Shown: positions 54,861-63,770 of the stretch, in pieces
Numbering within the stretch: position 1 is the first letter of the stretch
How the letters are laid out: every line of letters begins with the position of its first letter
From: Saprospiraceae bacterium
Lineage (GTDB): Bacteria; Bacteroidota; Bacteroidia; Chitinophagales; Saprospiraceae
Assembly: GCA_016715105.1 (NCBI GenBank)
Contig: JADKBO010000024.1
Location: forward strand, 62,001 to 126,000
Direction: 5' to 3'
DNA length: 64,000 nt
Position numbers and translations under genes: made by a program
The notes under the pieces: model-generated
The model's input: the letters and a program-made list of their open reading frames with translations, nothing else
What the model was told of the DNA's origin: nothing
Database searches by the model: none

Positions 54861-56183
54861 ATGAATCAATATACACTTTCATCCGGCTTAAGAACAATCC
54901 TCCTCGTTTTAATGGGCATAGGAGCATTGTGCATGGGCATTACTTGGTTTGGAGACGACGCGCTTCACACCAGATTTTGGTCAAACTTTCTACACAATTC
55001 CGTATTTTTTACTGGGATTGCTGTGATGGCCTCCTTTTTTATTGCAGCAAGTATCCTAGCATACGCAGGATGGTATACTGCTTTTAAAAGGGTATTTGAA
55101 GCGATTACCGCTTTTCTTCCTTATGGCTTAGGTTTTATGGTCATTCTGGCGCTTGGAAACTACTTCCATTTGCACCATCTATATCACTGGACAGACGAAG
55201 CTGAGGTTGCTAAAGATCCGATCTTAGCTGGAAAGGCAGGATTTTTGAATAAAAATTTCTACCTTTTTGTTACGGTTTTATTTGTAGGAGCTTACATATT
55301 CCTTATTGAAAAAATTAAGAGCTTCTCTAGAGCTGAAGATAATGGTGGAGTGGATGCAAATTTCACCATGCACAAAAACCAAAGATTTTATGCTGCGATT
55401 TTGTTGCCGATTATCGGTTTTACATCTGTCATTCTCATTTGGCAATGGATCATGAGTGTCGACGCTCACTGGTATAGTACCATGTTTGCGTGGTACTGTT
55501 TAGCTTCATTTTTCGTAGCAATGGTTTGTTTTGTATCCCTTGCTTTACTTTACTTGAGAGCAAATGGATATTATCAGAACTTGAGTCAACACCATATTCA
55601 CGATATGGGTAAATTTATTTTTGCCTTTTCTATTTTCTGGACCTATTTGTGGTTTTCACAATTTATGTTGATTTGGTATGCGAATATTGGAGAAGAAACA
55701 ATTTATTTCAAAGAAAGATACGATAATTATCCTGTCCTTTTCTTTGCAAATCTTGCAGTAAATTTTGTACTTCCATTCATAGTTTTACTTAGAAATGACA
55801 CAAAGAGAAAAATAGGTACTTTATCTTTCGTTGCAATTGTAGTATTTATTTTCCACTGGGTAGATTTCTTTTTAATGGTTAAACCAGGAACATTACACAC
55901 TGCACATGCAGCTATGGGTCATGGAGCTGAAGAACATGGGGCAGAAACGGGTGCTCACGGAGCAGAAGCAGCGGGCGAACATGCTGTTGCAGCAGTAGCT
56001 CATGGTGCAGAACATGCAAGTAGTTTTGTAAGTGGCTTTACCATCCCTGGACTTCTTGAATTGGGTACGATGTTGGGATTTTTTGGCTTGTTTACCTTCG
56101 TAGTGCTCAATGCACTTTCCAAAGCAAACTTGACACCAAAGCACGACCCATATTTACAAGAAAGTTTACACCATCATGTCTAA
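54861..56183 (+). CDS. actF: Alternative complex III membrane subunit ActF
   Basis: A 440-residue polytopic protein with about ten helices, paralogous to ActC in fold: 'HWYSTMFAWYCLASFFVAMV', 'GKFIFAFSIFWTYLWFSQFM', 'FFANLAVNFVLPFIVLLRND'. A low-complexity Gly/Ala/His loop (about residues 345-385) lies before the last helix. Completes the act gene set, in the usual order. Confidence 0.93.
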   Translation: MNQYTLSSGLRTILLVLMGIGALCMGITWFGDDALHTRFWSNFLHNSVFFTGIAVMASFFIAASILAYAGWYTAFKRVFEAITAFLPYGLGFMVILALGNYFHLHHLYHWTDEAEVAKDPILAGKAGFLNKNFYLFVTVLFVGAYIFLIEKIKSFSRAEDNGGVDANFTMHKNQRFYAAILLPIIGFTSVILIWQWIMSVDAHWYSTMFAWYCLASFFVAMVCFVSLALLYLRANGYYQNLSQHHIHDMGKFIFAFSIFWTYLWFSQFMLIWYANIGEETIYFKERYDNYPVLFFANLAVNFVLPFIVLLRNDTKRKIGTLSFVAIVVFIFHWVDFFLMVKPGTLHTAHAAMGHGAEEHGAETGAHGAEAAGEHAVAAVAHGAEHASSFVSGFTIPGLLELGTMLGFFGLFTFVVLNALSKANLTPKHDPYLQESLHHHV

Positions 56184-56233
56184 ACTAGATTGGAATAATA
56201 GCGTTTATAAGATCATAAAATACAAAATATAAG

Positions 56234-57754
56234 ATGTCTTACTTAATAGCATTTTTAATTATAACCCTCATAGCTATCATTGCTTTGCAAATTGGCAGGG
56301 TATCTGAAATATCTTCAAGAATCAGAGGTGAAGAAGAAACAGAATTGCAGAACAATAACAGTACTGCTGGCTGGTTAGTCATTTTTGTTGTTTTGTTTTT
56401 AGTAGCCTGTGTTTGGTCTGCTATCTATTATAAAGATCAAATGTTGGGTTACGGTCCATGGGAAGCATCTTCAGAGCATGGTAAAGAACTAGACGGACTT
56501 TTTAATGTCACTTTATTCTTCACGGGAATTGTTTTTATCATTACCCATTGGTTGACTTTTTGGTATGCCTACAAATACAGAGGAAGAAAAGGTGGAAAAG
56601 CTTTGTTTTTTGCCCACGACACAAAACTAGAATTAGTTTGGACGGCAATTCCTGCAGTAGTTATGGCCTTTTTGGTTGCAAAAGGTTTAGTTGTTTGGAA
56701 TAATACCATGACGGATCTTGACCCTGAAGCAAAAGTGATAAATATTGAAGCAACTGGTTACCAATTTGCTTGGGACATCAGATACGCAGGAAATGACGGA
56801 CAGATAGGTAAGAAAGATTATAGACTGATCGACATGGGTGGCAACCCCATTGGATTGGATTTTACAGATGCAGCTACTTTGGATGATATCGTATTGGGTG
56901 GTTCTGATAAAATAGTTTTGCCTGTAGATACAACTGTAAGAGTCGCCATTACATCTAAGGATGTCTTACACAACTTCTATTTGCCTCACTTCAGAGTGAA
57001 AATGGACGCTGTTCCAGGTTTACCAACTTATTTCATTTTCAAGCCTACTAAAACTACTGCTCAGATGAGACAAGAGTTAAAGGCTTACCCAGAGTGGAAT
57101 CTTCCATATGATGAAACTGATCCCGAAGGTCCAAAAAGATGGGAGAAATTTGAATATGAGTTGGCTTGCGCAGAATTGTGTGGTAAGGGGCATTATAGTA
57201 TGAGAAGAATTATTGAAATTGTCGATAAGGATACCTACAAGAAATGGGAAGCAGCTTTACCTACTTTTTACAGTAATAATATCAGAGGAGGTGACTTAGA
57301 TCCAAATAAAGATAAAAGATTGTTGCCTTTCGAAATTAAAGAAAGAGAAAAAGAGCTTAGAAGAGAGGTAAAAGCAGCGATGACAGCAGACAGCAGCAAT
57401 GCAGATGCAAAAATCATCAGATTCAAAAATGTTTATTATGCTACAGGGTCAGCCAACTTGGAAGATGATTCATTTTATGAGCTGGATTATGCTGCAACCT
57501 TGTTGAATAAATATCCAGACATCAAATTGGAAGTCGCGGGTCATACAGACAATGTAGGTGACCCAGCTTTAAACAGAACGTTGTCTCAACAAAGAGCAGC
57601 ATCAGTAAGAGAAAGATTAATTGCTAAAGGAGTGAGTGCAGATAGACTGACAAGTGCAGGATACGGTGATACTTCTCCAGTAGATTCAAACGACACAGAC
57701 GAAGGAAAGGCCAACAACCGAAGAACCGAACTCAGAGTCATTTCTAAAAATTAA
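56234..57754 (+). CDS. ctaC: Cytochrome c oxidase subunit II fused to an OmpA-type peptidoglycan-binding domain
   Basis: A 506-residue protein. Residues 1-345 are a COX2: helices at about 1-20, 47-66, 92-115 and 133-155, a cupredoxin domain with CuA ligands His246 (LHNFYLPHF), Cys312, Glu314, Cys316, His320 and Met323 (CAELCGKGHYSM), all present. Residues 365-392 are a charged helical linker. Residues 395-506 are an OmpA C-terminal domain: 'IIRFKNVYYATGSANLEDDS', 'VAGHTDNVGDPALNRTLSQQ', 'SAGYGDTSPVDSNDTDEGKA' and NNRRTEL. Asp439 and Arg454 are 15 apart like the diaminopimelate-binding Asp/Arg pair of OmpA. The domain would sit in the periplasm, next to the cell wall. Confidence 0.93.
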   Translation: MSYLIAFLIITLIAIIALQIGRVSEISSRIRGEEETELQNNNSTAGWLVIFVVLFLVACVWSAIYYKDQMLGYGPWEASSEHGKELDGLFNVTLFFTGIVFIITHWLTFWYAYKYRGRKGGKALFFAHDTKLELVWTAIPAVVMAFLVAKGLVVWNNTMTDLDPEAKVINIEATGYQFAWDIRYAGNDGQIGKKDYRLIDMGGNPIGLDFTDAATLDDIVLGGSDKIVLPVDTTVRVAITSKDVLHNFYLPHFRVKMDAVPGLPTYFIFKPTKTTAQMRQELKAYPEWNLPYDETDPEGPKRWEKFEYELACAELCGKGHYSMRRIIEIVDKDTYKKWEAALPTFYSNNIRGGDLDPNKDKRLLPFEIKEREKELRREVKAAMTADSSNADAKIIRFKNVYYATGSANLEDDSFYELDYAATLLNKYPDIKLEVAGHTDNVGDPALNRTLSQQRAASVRERLIAKGVSADRLTSAGYGDTSPVDSNDTDEGKANNRRTELRVISKN

Positions 57755-57769
57755 AAAGAAACCGTCACC

Positions 57770-59611
57770 ATGACAAACACAGAAACAATGTATCAAACGG
57801 ATGTGCTTATTGAAGAGCAGGGTTTTGATGATCATTTCCACGAACATCATCATGGAGATAAATATCAAACCAACTTCATAACACATTACGTGTTTTCTAT
57901 GGACCACAAAGTCATAGCACGTCAGTTTTTGATTACTGGTATGATTTGGGCAATCATTGGAGCGGCAATGTCTGTAGTTTTCAGATTGCAGCTTGGATTT
58001 CCAGAAGAGAGTCTTACTTGGTTAAAACCACTTTTGGGCAAATGGATCGTAGTAAGCGACGGAGTTGGTAAACTAGCTCCTGAATTTTATTACGCTTTAG
58101 TTACCATGCACGGAACCATCCTTGTTTTCTTTGTATTGACAGCAGGGCTCAGTGGTACATTCAGTAATTTATTGATTCCATTGCAAGTTGGAGCTAGAGA
58201 CATGGCTTCACCATTTTTAAATATGTTATCATACTGGTTTTTCTTTTTGGCCGGATGTATCATGTTTTATTCTTTATTCCTTAATACAGGACCATTTTCT
58301 GGAGGTTGGACAGCTTATCCTCCATTGAGTGCTTTACCTCAAGCGTCTTCTGGGTCTGGATCTGGAATGACTCTATGGTTGGTGAGTCTTACCCTTTTTG
58401 TTGTTTCAGTATTATTAGGAGGTATCAACTACATCACTACTGTACTCAACTTGAGAACAAAAGGTATGAGCTTGTTCAGAATGCCACTTACGATCTGGGC
58501 GTTTTTTGTGACTGCTATCTTAGGTCTTTTATCATTCCCAGTTTTGGCATCAGGATTTTTTATGTTGATTTTTGACAGATCTCTGGGAACAAGTTTCTTT
58601 TTGAGTGAAATATTTATTGGTGGTCAAGCTTTGGATAGAGTTGGTGGTTCACCGATTTTGTACCAGCATTTATTCTGGTTCCTTGGACACCCTGAAGTTT
58701 ACATCATCATCTTACCAGCGATGGGAATTGTATCAGAAGTACTTTCTGTACATGCTAGAAAACCAATTTTTGGTTACAGAGCGATGGTGTTTTCAATATT
58801 GGCAATTGCATTTTTGTCCTTTATTGTATGGGCTCACCACATGTTTATGTCAGGAGTGAATCCATTTATATCCAACTTCTTTGTATTGTTTACCTTGATC
58901 ATAGCAGTACCATCTGCGGTGAAAGTATTTAACTGGATTACCACATTATATGGAGGTAATATCAGATTAAATACAGCCATGCTTTTTGCAATTGGTTTCA
59001 TATCCATGTTTATCTCAGGTGGTCTTACGGGTATTTTCTTAGGTAACTCTGCAATAGATATTACCATGCACGATACTTATTTTGTGGTAGCTCACTTTCA
59101 CATAGTGATGGGAGTTGCTGCATTCTTTGGCATGTTTGCAGGAATTTATCACTGGTATCCTAAGATGTATGGAAGATTTATGAATGAGACTCTAGGTAAA
59201 ATTCACTTCTGGGGTACTATGATAGGAGCTTATTTGATATTCTGGCCTATGCACTACATTGGAATGGCTGGTGTTCCAAGAAGATACTATAGTTTTGATA
59301 CATTCGATGCATTCAAACATTTTGATACACTCAATAAGTTTATCACTGTGGCAGCTATTATTGTGTTCTTTGTTCAATTATTGTTTGTATTGAATTTCTT
59401 CTACAGCATTTGGAAAGGGCGCAAAATGACAACGCAAAACCCTTATGGAGCAACTACACTCGAGTGGTCAACTCCTATTGAGCCAATCCACGGTAACTGG
59501 CCAGGTAAAATTCCAGCAGTACACAGATGGGCATACGACTATAATAAAGATGAAAGAGAATATATCCCTCAATATGTGCCATTGAAAGATGGTGAAGAAG
59601 GTGATCATTAA
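57770..59611 (+). CDS. ctaD: Cytochrome c oxidase subunit I
   Basis: A 613-residue heme-copper oxidase core, 12 or more helices, with a His-rich N-terminus ('HFHEHHHGDKY'). Motifs: 'MHGTILVFFVLTAGLSG', the CuB/cross-link site 'WFLGHPEVYIIILP' with His307, Glu309 and Tyr311, the CuB pair His356-His357 (WAHHMF), and 'HDTYFVVAHFHIVMGVAAFF' with the heme ligands. The Glu in HPEVY marks an A-type enzyme with a D channel. It reduces oxygen to water and pumps protons. Its 3' end shares a base with the start of ctaB (TAATG). Confidence 0.96.
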   Translation: MTNTETMYQTDVLIEEQGFDDHFHEHHHGDKYQTNFITHYVFSMDHKVIARQFLITGMIWAIIGAAMSVVFRLQLGFPEESLTWLKPLLGKWIVVSDGVGKLAPEFYYALVTMHGTILVFFVLTAGLSGTFSNLLIPLQVGARDMASPFLNMLSYWFFFLAGCIMFYSLFLNTGPFSGGWTAYPPLSALPQASSGSGSGMTLWLVSLTLFVVSVLLGGINYITTVLNLRTKGMSLFRMPLTIWAFFVTAILGLLSFPVLASGFFMLIFDRSLGTSFFLSEIFIGGQALDRVGGSPILYQHLFWFLGHPEVYIIILPAMGIVSEVLSVHARKPIFGYRAMVFSILAIAFLSFIVWAHHMFMSGVNPFISNFFVLFTLIIAVPSAVKVFNWITTLYGGNIRLNTAMLFAIGFISMFISGGLTGIFLGNSAIDITMHDTYFVVAHFHIVMGVAAFFGMFAGIYHWYPKMYGRFMNETLGKIHFWGTMIGAYLIFWPMHYIGMAGVPRRYYSFDTFDAFKHFDTLNKFITVAAIIVFFVQLLFVLNFFYSIWKGRKMTTQNPYGATTLEWSTPIEPIHGNWPGKIPAVHRWAYDYNKDEREYIPQYVPLKDGEEGDH

Positions 59612-60537
59612 TGTTAAAAAGACATCAAAGTACATTGGATAATTTTGACCAACATATTACAGCAGAGCAGACTATAACATTAAAACGTAGGAGTATTATC
59701 TCTGAGTTTGCTGCCTTGTCAAAGATGAGATTGAGCCTCACGGTTGTCTTTACTTCCGTTTTGGGTTTGTTGATCGCATCAAAAGGTAATGTAAATGCAG
59801 TAAGTTTGTTGCTTTTGTCTATTGGAGGTTTTTTAATTACTGCTGCGGCTAATACAATCAATCAGGTCTTAGAGAAAGATTATGATAGATTGATGTCTAG
59901 AACAGAGGATAGACCACTTGCTGCAGGCAGGATGAAAATTTCTGATGCGGTTCTTTTTGCTGGAATTACCTGTTTGATAGGTACTACCATTTTATCTACC
60001 TTCAATCCGTTAACAGGGGTTTTAGGAATGATATCCTTTATTCTGTATTCATTTGTTTATACTCCTTTAAAGCGATATAGCCCAGCAGCGGTTGCAGTTG
60101 GTGCAGTTCCTGGCGCTTTACCAGTATTGATTGGATGTACAGCTGCCCAAGGAAATCTTACATGGCTTGCAATAGGTTTGTTTTTTATTCAGTTCTTCTG
60201 GCAGTTTCCACATTTTTGGTCAATTGGCTATTTGGGATTTGATGATTACAAAAAAGCAGGTTTTAAATTGATTCCAGAAAAAAATGGGGGTATTGATCGT
60301 AGTATTGCCATCAATGGTATGTTTTACATTGCATTGATTATACCCGTTTTGTACGGTCTTTTTAGATTGAGCATCATAGAACTTCCAGCACTTTTGGTGG
60401 CATTGTTGACAACATCTGCTTTTATGTATGTTGCCCATAGATTTGATAAAGAGTTTGATAGAAAATCTGCCCTCAGGTTGATGTTCTTTTCATTTTTCTA
60501 TATTCCTATTTTATTAATTTCATTCCTAATATTTTAA
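59611..60537 (+). CDS. ctaB: Protoheme IX farnesyltransferase (heme O synthase)
   Basis: A 308-residue UbiA-type prenyltransferase with about nine helices. Asp-rich motif 1 is 'NQVLEKDYDRLMSRTEDRPL', and the second motif is in 'GYLGFDDYKKAGFKLIPEKN'. It converts heme B to heme O for the oxidase. Overlaps ctaD and the next cox3 gene by one base each, so it is translationally coupled. Confidence 0.94.
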   Translation: MLKRHQSTLDNFDQHITAEQTITLKRRSIISEFAALSKMRLSLTVVFTSVLGLLIASKGNVNAVSLLLLSIGGFLITAAANTINQVLEKDYDRLMSRTEDRPLAAGRMKISDAVLFAGITCLIGTTILSTFNPLTGVLGMISFILYSFVYTPLKRYSPAAVAVGAVPGALPVLIGCTAAQGNLTWLAIGLFFIQFFWQFPHFWSIGYLGFDDYKKAGFKLIPEKNGGIDRSIAINGMFYIALIIPVLYGLFRLSIIELPALLVALLTTSAFMYVAHRFDKEFDRKSALRLMFFSFFYIPILLISFLIF

Positions 60538-61124
60538 TGATGGTTGTGGAACAAGTAAGGTTGGAAAGTAATAATAACAGCAGGATCAATCCTCAATTAT
60601 TCTCTTTGTGGATGGGCATGGCGAGCATAGTCATGTTGTTTGGAGCATTGACTTCTGCTTACATTGTAAAGCAAGGAGCTGGAAACTGGTTGGATTTTAA
60701 AGTGCCGAGTGTTTTTTACATCAGCACAGCCATCATCATCAGTAGTAGCGTAAGTTTGCACCTGGCAAGAAATGCCTACAGAGCAGGAAAAGAGCAGAAT
60801 TTTAAATTTCTGGTACTTACAACGCTTGTATTGGGATTGGCTTTTCTGGTTTGTCAATATTTTGGATGGATGTCCCTATTTAATAGTGGAGTTGACCTCA
60901 AAACCAATCCTGCCGGATCATTTTTTTATTTGATCACCTGGATGCATGCAGCACACATTGTAGGAGGAGTAGGTGCTTTGTTGGCCACAACCATCAATGC
61001 ATATACACTCAAATTTAAAGTAACAGAATTAAGAAAGAATAGGGTAGAAATGGTACTTCACTATTGGCATTTTATCGATGTTTTGTGGATTTACCTTTTG
61101 ATCTTTTTGATATATTTGAAATAA
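60537..61124 (+). CDS. Cytochrome c oxidase subunit III (short paralogue)
   Basis: A 195-residue COX3-family protein with five helices: 'LWMGMASIVMLFGALTSAYI', 'FFYLITWMHAAHIVGGVGAL' and 'VLHYWHFIDVLWIYLLIFLI'. Two ATGs occur at the start (60537 and 60540). It precedes a longer COX3 gene; two adjacent subunit III genes are common in this phylum. Confidence 0.9.
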   Translation: MMVVEQVRLESNNNSRINPQLFSLWMGMASIVMLFGALTSAYIVKQGAGNWLDFKVPSVFYISTAIIISSSVSLHLARNAYRAGKEQNFKFLVLTTLVLGLAFLVCQYFGWMSLFNSGVDLKTNPAGSFFYLITWMHAAHIVGGVGALLATTINAYTLKFKVTELRKNRVEMVLHYWHFIDVLWIYLLIFLIYLK

Positions 61125-61154
61125 TTAATTAGTACATACTAACACAAAATAGCA

Positions 61155-62018
61155 ATGGCTTCAGAAACATTGGTACATCACGACGAACATCACAACGAAT
61201 CTACTGCAGGAACAGCATGGGGAGGAGGTAAAGAACCATTTAAGGCGAGTTACGGCAAGCTGATGATGTGGTACTTCCTATTATCAGATGCTTTTACCTT
61301 TGCAGGTTTTTTGATTGCTTATGGTGCTTTGAGATTCAGTATGAAAACTTGGCCAGTGCCAGATTTCGTATTTAGTTCTTTGCCAGGTGGAATCCACCAC
61401 AAACCGTTGATTTTCGTTACGATCATGACATTTGTGCTCTTGGCAAGTTCATATACCATGGTGCGGGCAGTACAAGAAGGTCATCGTGAAAACAAAGGCG
61501 GCGTTGTCAAATGGATGCTCTTAACAATCGTTGGTGGTTTGATGTTCCTTGGTTGCCAAGCTTGGGAATGGACTACTTTGATAGGTGAAGAACACATGAC
61601 AATCAAAGTTAACCCGTTCGGTACTCACACAGAATCTGGAGTTTATTTGGCTGGAGATGGTCATGATATCAAGGCAGGAGATACATTTAAGGCAGGTAGT
61701 TCATATCTGATTCACAAACACGATGGAGAATGGGCGCCATTATCTTACAAAGTAACAGAGGGACCAAATAAGGATATTGAAAAAACGCAAGCATTCGGAC
61801 CCAAGGCATTTGGAGCGTTGTTTTTCTTCATCACAGGTTTTCACGGCTTTCACGTTTTATCAGGTGTAGCTTTCATGCTCATCATCATGCTCAATTCTGC
61901 AACAGGTTTGTATGAAAAGAGGAAGAATGGGTACGAAATGGTTGAAAAAATTGGACTTTACTGGCACTTTGTGGATTTAGTATGGGTTTTTGTATTCCTA
62001 CTATTCTATCTACTTTAA
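61155..62018 (+). CDS. ctaE: Cytochrome c oxidase subunit III (long form)
   Basis: A 287-residue COX3. Helices with 'KLMMWYFLLSDAFTFAGFLI', 'FFFITGFHGFHVLSGVAFML' and 'GLYWHFVDLVWVFVFLLFYL'. A soluble insert of about 65 residues (roughly 145-215, 'EEHMTIKVNPFGTHTESGVY') lies between helices and is larger than in classical COX3. Operon member. Confidence 0.93.
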   Translation: MASETLVHHDEHHNESTAGTAWGGGKEPFKASYGKLMMWYFLLSDAFTFAGFLIAYGALRFSMKTWPVPDFVFSSLPGGIHHKPLIFVTIMTFVLLASSYTMVRAVQEGHRENKGGVVKWMLLTIVGGLMFLGCQAWEWTTLIGEEHMTIKVNPFGTHTESGVYLAGDGHDIKAGDTFKAGSSYLIHKHDGEWAPLSYKVTEGPNKDIEKTQAFGPKAFGALFFFITGFHGFHVLSGVAFMLIIMLNSATGLYEKRKNGYEMVEKIGLYWHFVDLVWVFVFLLFYLL

Positions 62019-62051
62019 TACTTTTGACTCAATTAAATTAAGAATTATATA

Positions 62052-62417
62052 ATGGCACATTCATACGAACAATCAAAAAAGATCGCCAATAAGACCATTG
62101 TTATTTTGGCCATCATCACTGTATTTGAGGTATTTTTTGCTTTACTAGGAAAAGGATATTTGGTACCTGGCTTCTTGATGCCTCACGCATTATTGGCTAT
62201 TGCCATGATTGTAATGAGTGTAGTTAAAGCTTATCTCATTATCTACGAATTTATGCACATGAAGTATGAAGTTCCTGGATTAGTGAGAACAGTATTGCTT
62301 CCTACATTATTGCTAGTTTGGGCAATCATAGCGTTTACCATGGAAGGAGACTACTGGAAAAATCGGAGAGCCTCTACACAGGATAAAGTAACCATGCAAC
62401 AATCAGTTGAAGAATAA
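62052..62417 (+). CDS. Cytochrome c oxidase subunit IV (prokaryotic type)
   Basis: A 121-residue protein with three helices, the COX4_pro/CtaF type, with the signature 'VVKAYLIIYEFMHMKYEVPG'. It is the last gene before a strong terminator and completes the structural subunits. Confidence 0.9.
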   Translation: MAHSYEQSKKIANKTIVILAIITVFEVFFALLGKGYLVPGFLMPHALLAIAMIVMSVVKAYLIIYEFMHMKYEVPGLVRTVLLPTLLLVWAIIAFTMEGDYWKNRRASTQDKVTMQQSVEE

Positions 62418-62423
62418 TAAACT

Positions 62424-62451
62424 AAAAAGCGAGCAAAAACTCGCTTTTTTT
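62424..62451 (+). terminator. Rho-independent terminator after cox4
   Basis: AAAAAGCGAG at 62424-62433, loop CAAAAA, CTCGC at 62440-62444, then seven T (the first five pair with the A run). It ends the structural part of the operon, with the assembly genes downstream relying on read-through or a weak own promoter. Confidence 0.85.
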
Positions 62452-62477
62452 GTTTTACAATTGTTATACATATAAGC

Positions 62478-62960
62478 ATGAAAAAAATCGGGGTAATTGT
62501 AGTTTTAACGATGTTGGTGGTTTTCCCAGCAATATCTTGGTATTATCTGAGAGGAGGTATTAATTATAGAAAGGAAGCATTTGCGGAAATGGTGTCAAAA
62601 GGGCCATTTGATGCATCACTTTTAAATAAATCTTTGCAAGACAAAATCCAAAATCATGTTACCATCGTAGATTTAAATGGAAGCGATAAGACTGCAAAAG
62701 AGTTATTAAGTCAATTTGACAAAGTGAATGAATTTCTTTTCTTGAGCCAACATCAAGTAGATACTTTGCAAATTACTTCAGAAGCATTGTCGGCTTATAA
62801 GACAACTTATACCAATGCAGATTATGTCCTAGTGGATTTAGAAGGAAATGTAAGAAGTACATACAAAGACAATACTGACGATCATAAATTGTTGGTGAAA
62901 CATGTTGCCATCTTATTGCCATTTGTAGAAAAAAACAACAGACTCAATAATGCTCAATAA
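62478..62960 (+). CDS. SCO-like membrane-anchored protein lacking the copper cysteines
   Basis: A 160-residue protein with an N-terminal anchor helix. The position after cox4, the thioredoxin-like pattern 'DKVNEFLFLSQHQVDTLQIT' and the ending 'ADYVLVDLEGNVRSTYKDNT' + 'LLVKHVAILLPFVE' match the last third of SCO1/SenC proteins, which insert copper into CuA. But the CxxxC copper motif is absent; the protein has no cysteine. It may be a degenerate or structurally adapted SCO, or an unrelated assembly factor. It overlaps the DUF420 gene by 11 bases. Confidence 0.55.
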   Translation: MKKIGVIVVLTMLVVFPAISWYYLRGGINYRKEAFAEMVSKGPFDASLLNKSLQDKIQNHVTIVDLNGSDKTAKELLSQFDKVNEFLFLSQHQVDTLQITSEALSAYKTTYTNADYVLVDLEGNVRSTYKDNTDDHKLLVKHVAILLPFVEKNNRLNNAQ

Positions 62961-63489
62961 TACAGTACCCAACCCTGCATTAGAAAAAAAACTTACCATT
63001 TTCGCAGTAGTGATATCCATTGCAGTTTTGGCATTGGTAAGTGTTATGAGGGTTTATAAAATTGACTTAGGCATTGATTTTTCTTTTTTGCCTCCTGTTC
63101 ACGCGATACTTAATACGGGTGCTGCCATCAGTTTGATTTTTGCAATCAGAGCGATCAAAGCCAAAAAAGTGGAGCAACACCGCAAGTCAATTTATGCAGC
63201 AATGACCTTCTCAGCCCTATTTTTGGTTTGTTATGTATTGTATCACTTCACTACAGAAGAAACAAAATATTGTGGCGAAGGAGCCTTGCGTAGTATATAC
63301 TTCTTTTTTCTGATAAGCCACATTGTTTTGGCAGCATTGTCTTTGCCATTTATTTTAATTACTTTTGCAAGAGGACTCAGTTTTCAAGTTGAAAGACATA
63401 AAAAAATGGCTCGCTATGTATTTCCTGTCTGGTTGTATGTGGCTGTTACAGGGCCAATTTGTTACTTGTTATTGTATCCTTGTTATTAA
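62950..63489 (+). CDS. DUF420 membrane protein (CtaM-like oxidase assembly factor)
   Basis: A 179-residue protein with five or more helices: 'FLPPVHAILNTGAAISLIFA', 'KKVEQHRKSIYAAMTFSALF', 'RSIYFFFLISHIVLAALSLP' and 'RHKKMARYVFPVWLYVAVTG'. These are DUF420 hallmarks with conserved His. DUF420 proteins such as CtaM are needed for maturation of heme-A oxidases in Gram-positives; the location here fits that role. Confidence 0.85.
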   Translation: MLNNTVPNPALEKKLTIFAVVISIAVLALVSVMRVYKIDLGIDFSFLPPVHAILNTGAAISLIFAIRAIKAKKVEQHRKSIYAAMTFSALFLVCYVLYHFTTEETKYCGEGALRSIYFFFLISHIVLAALSLPFILITFARGLSFQVERHKKMARYVFPVWLYVAVTGPICYLLLYPCY

Positions 63490-63502
63490 AAAATAAATAG
63501 AA

Positions 63503-63763
63503 ATGAATAAGTTCAGACGTTTCTTACCCTACCTTTTGGTTGTTTTTTTAATGATCATTTTTGTGATTTCTAGCGATGCTCAGTGCCCTATGTGTAGGAT
63601 GTCGGCAGAAAGCAATCTTAAAAACGGAGGAACCATGGGAACTTCATTGAACGTTGGAATTCTTTATCTATTGGCATTGCCATATTCTTTGGCGATGGTC
63701 TTGGGTTACCTTTGGTATAAGAACCGAAAGACCAACGAAGAATTTGATCCTAGAAATAACTAA
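63503..63763 (+). CDS. Small membrane protein with CPMC motif
   Basis: An 86-residue protein with a signal-like first helix, a CPMCRM motif just after it (Cys28 and Cys31) and a second helix near 52-70. Two periplasmic cysteines could handle copper or a disulfide for oxidase assembly, given its place after the DUF420 gene. No family name recognised. Confidence 0.65.
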   Translation: MNKFRRFLPYLLVVFLMIIFVISSDAQCPMCRMSAESNLKNGGTMGTSLNVGILYLLALPYSLAMVLGYLWYKNRKTNEEFDPRNN

Positions 63764-63770
63764 ACATAGC

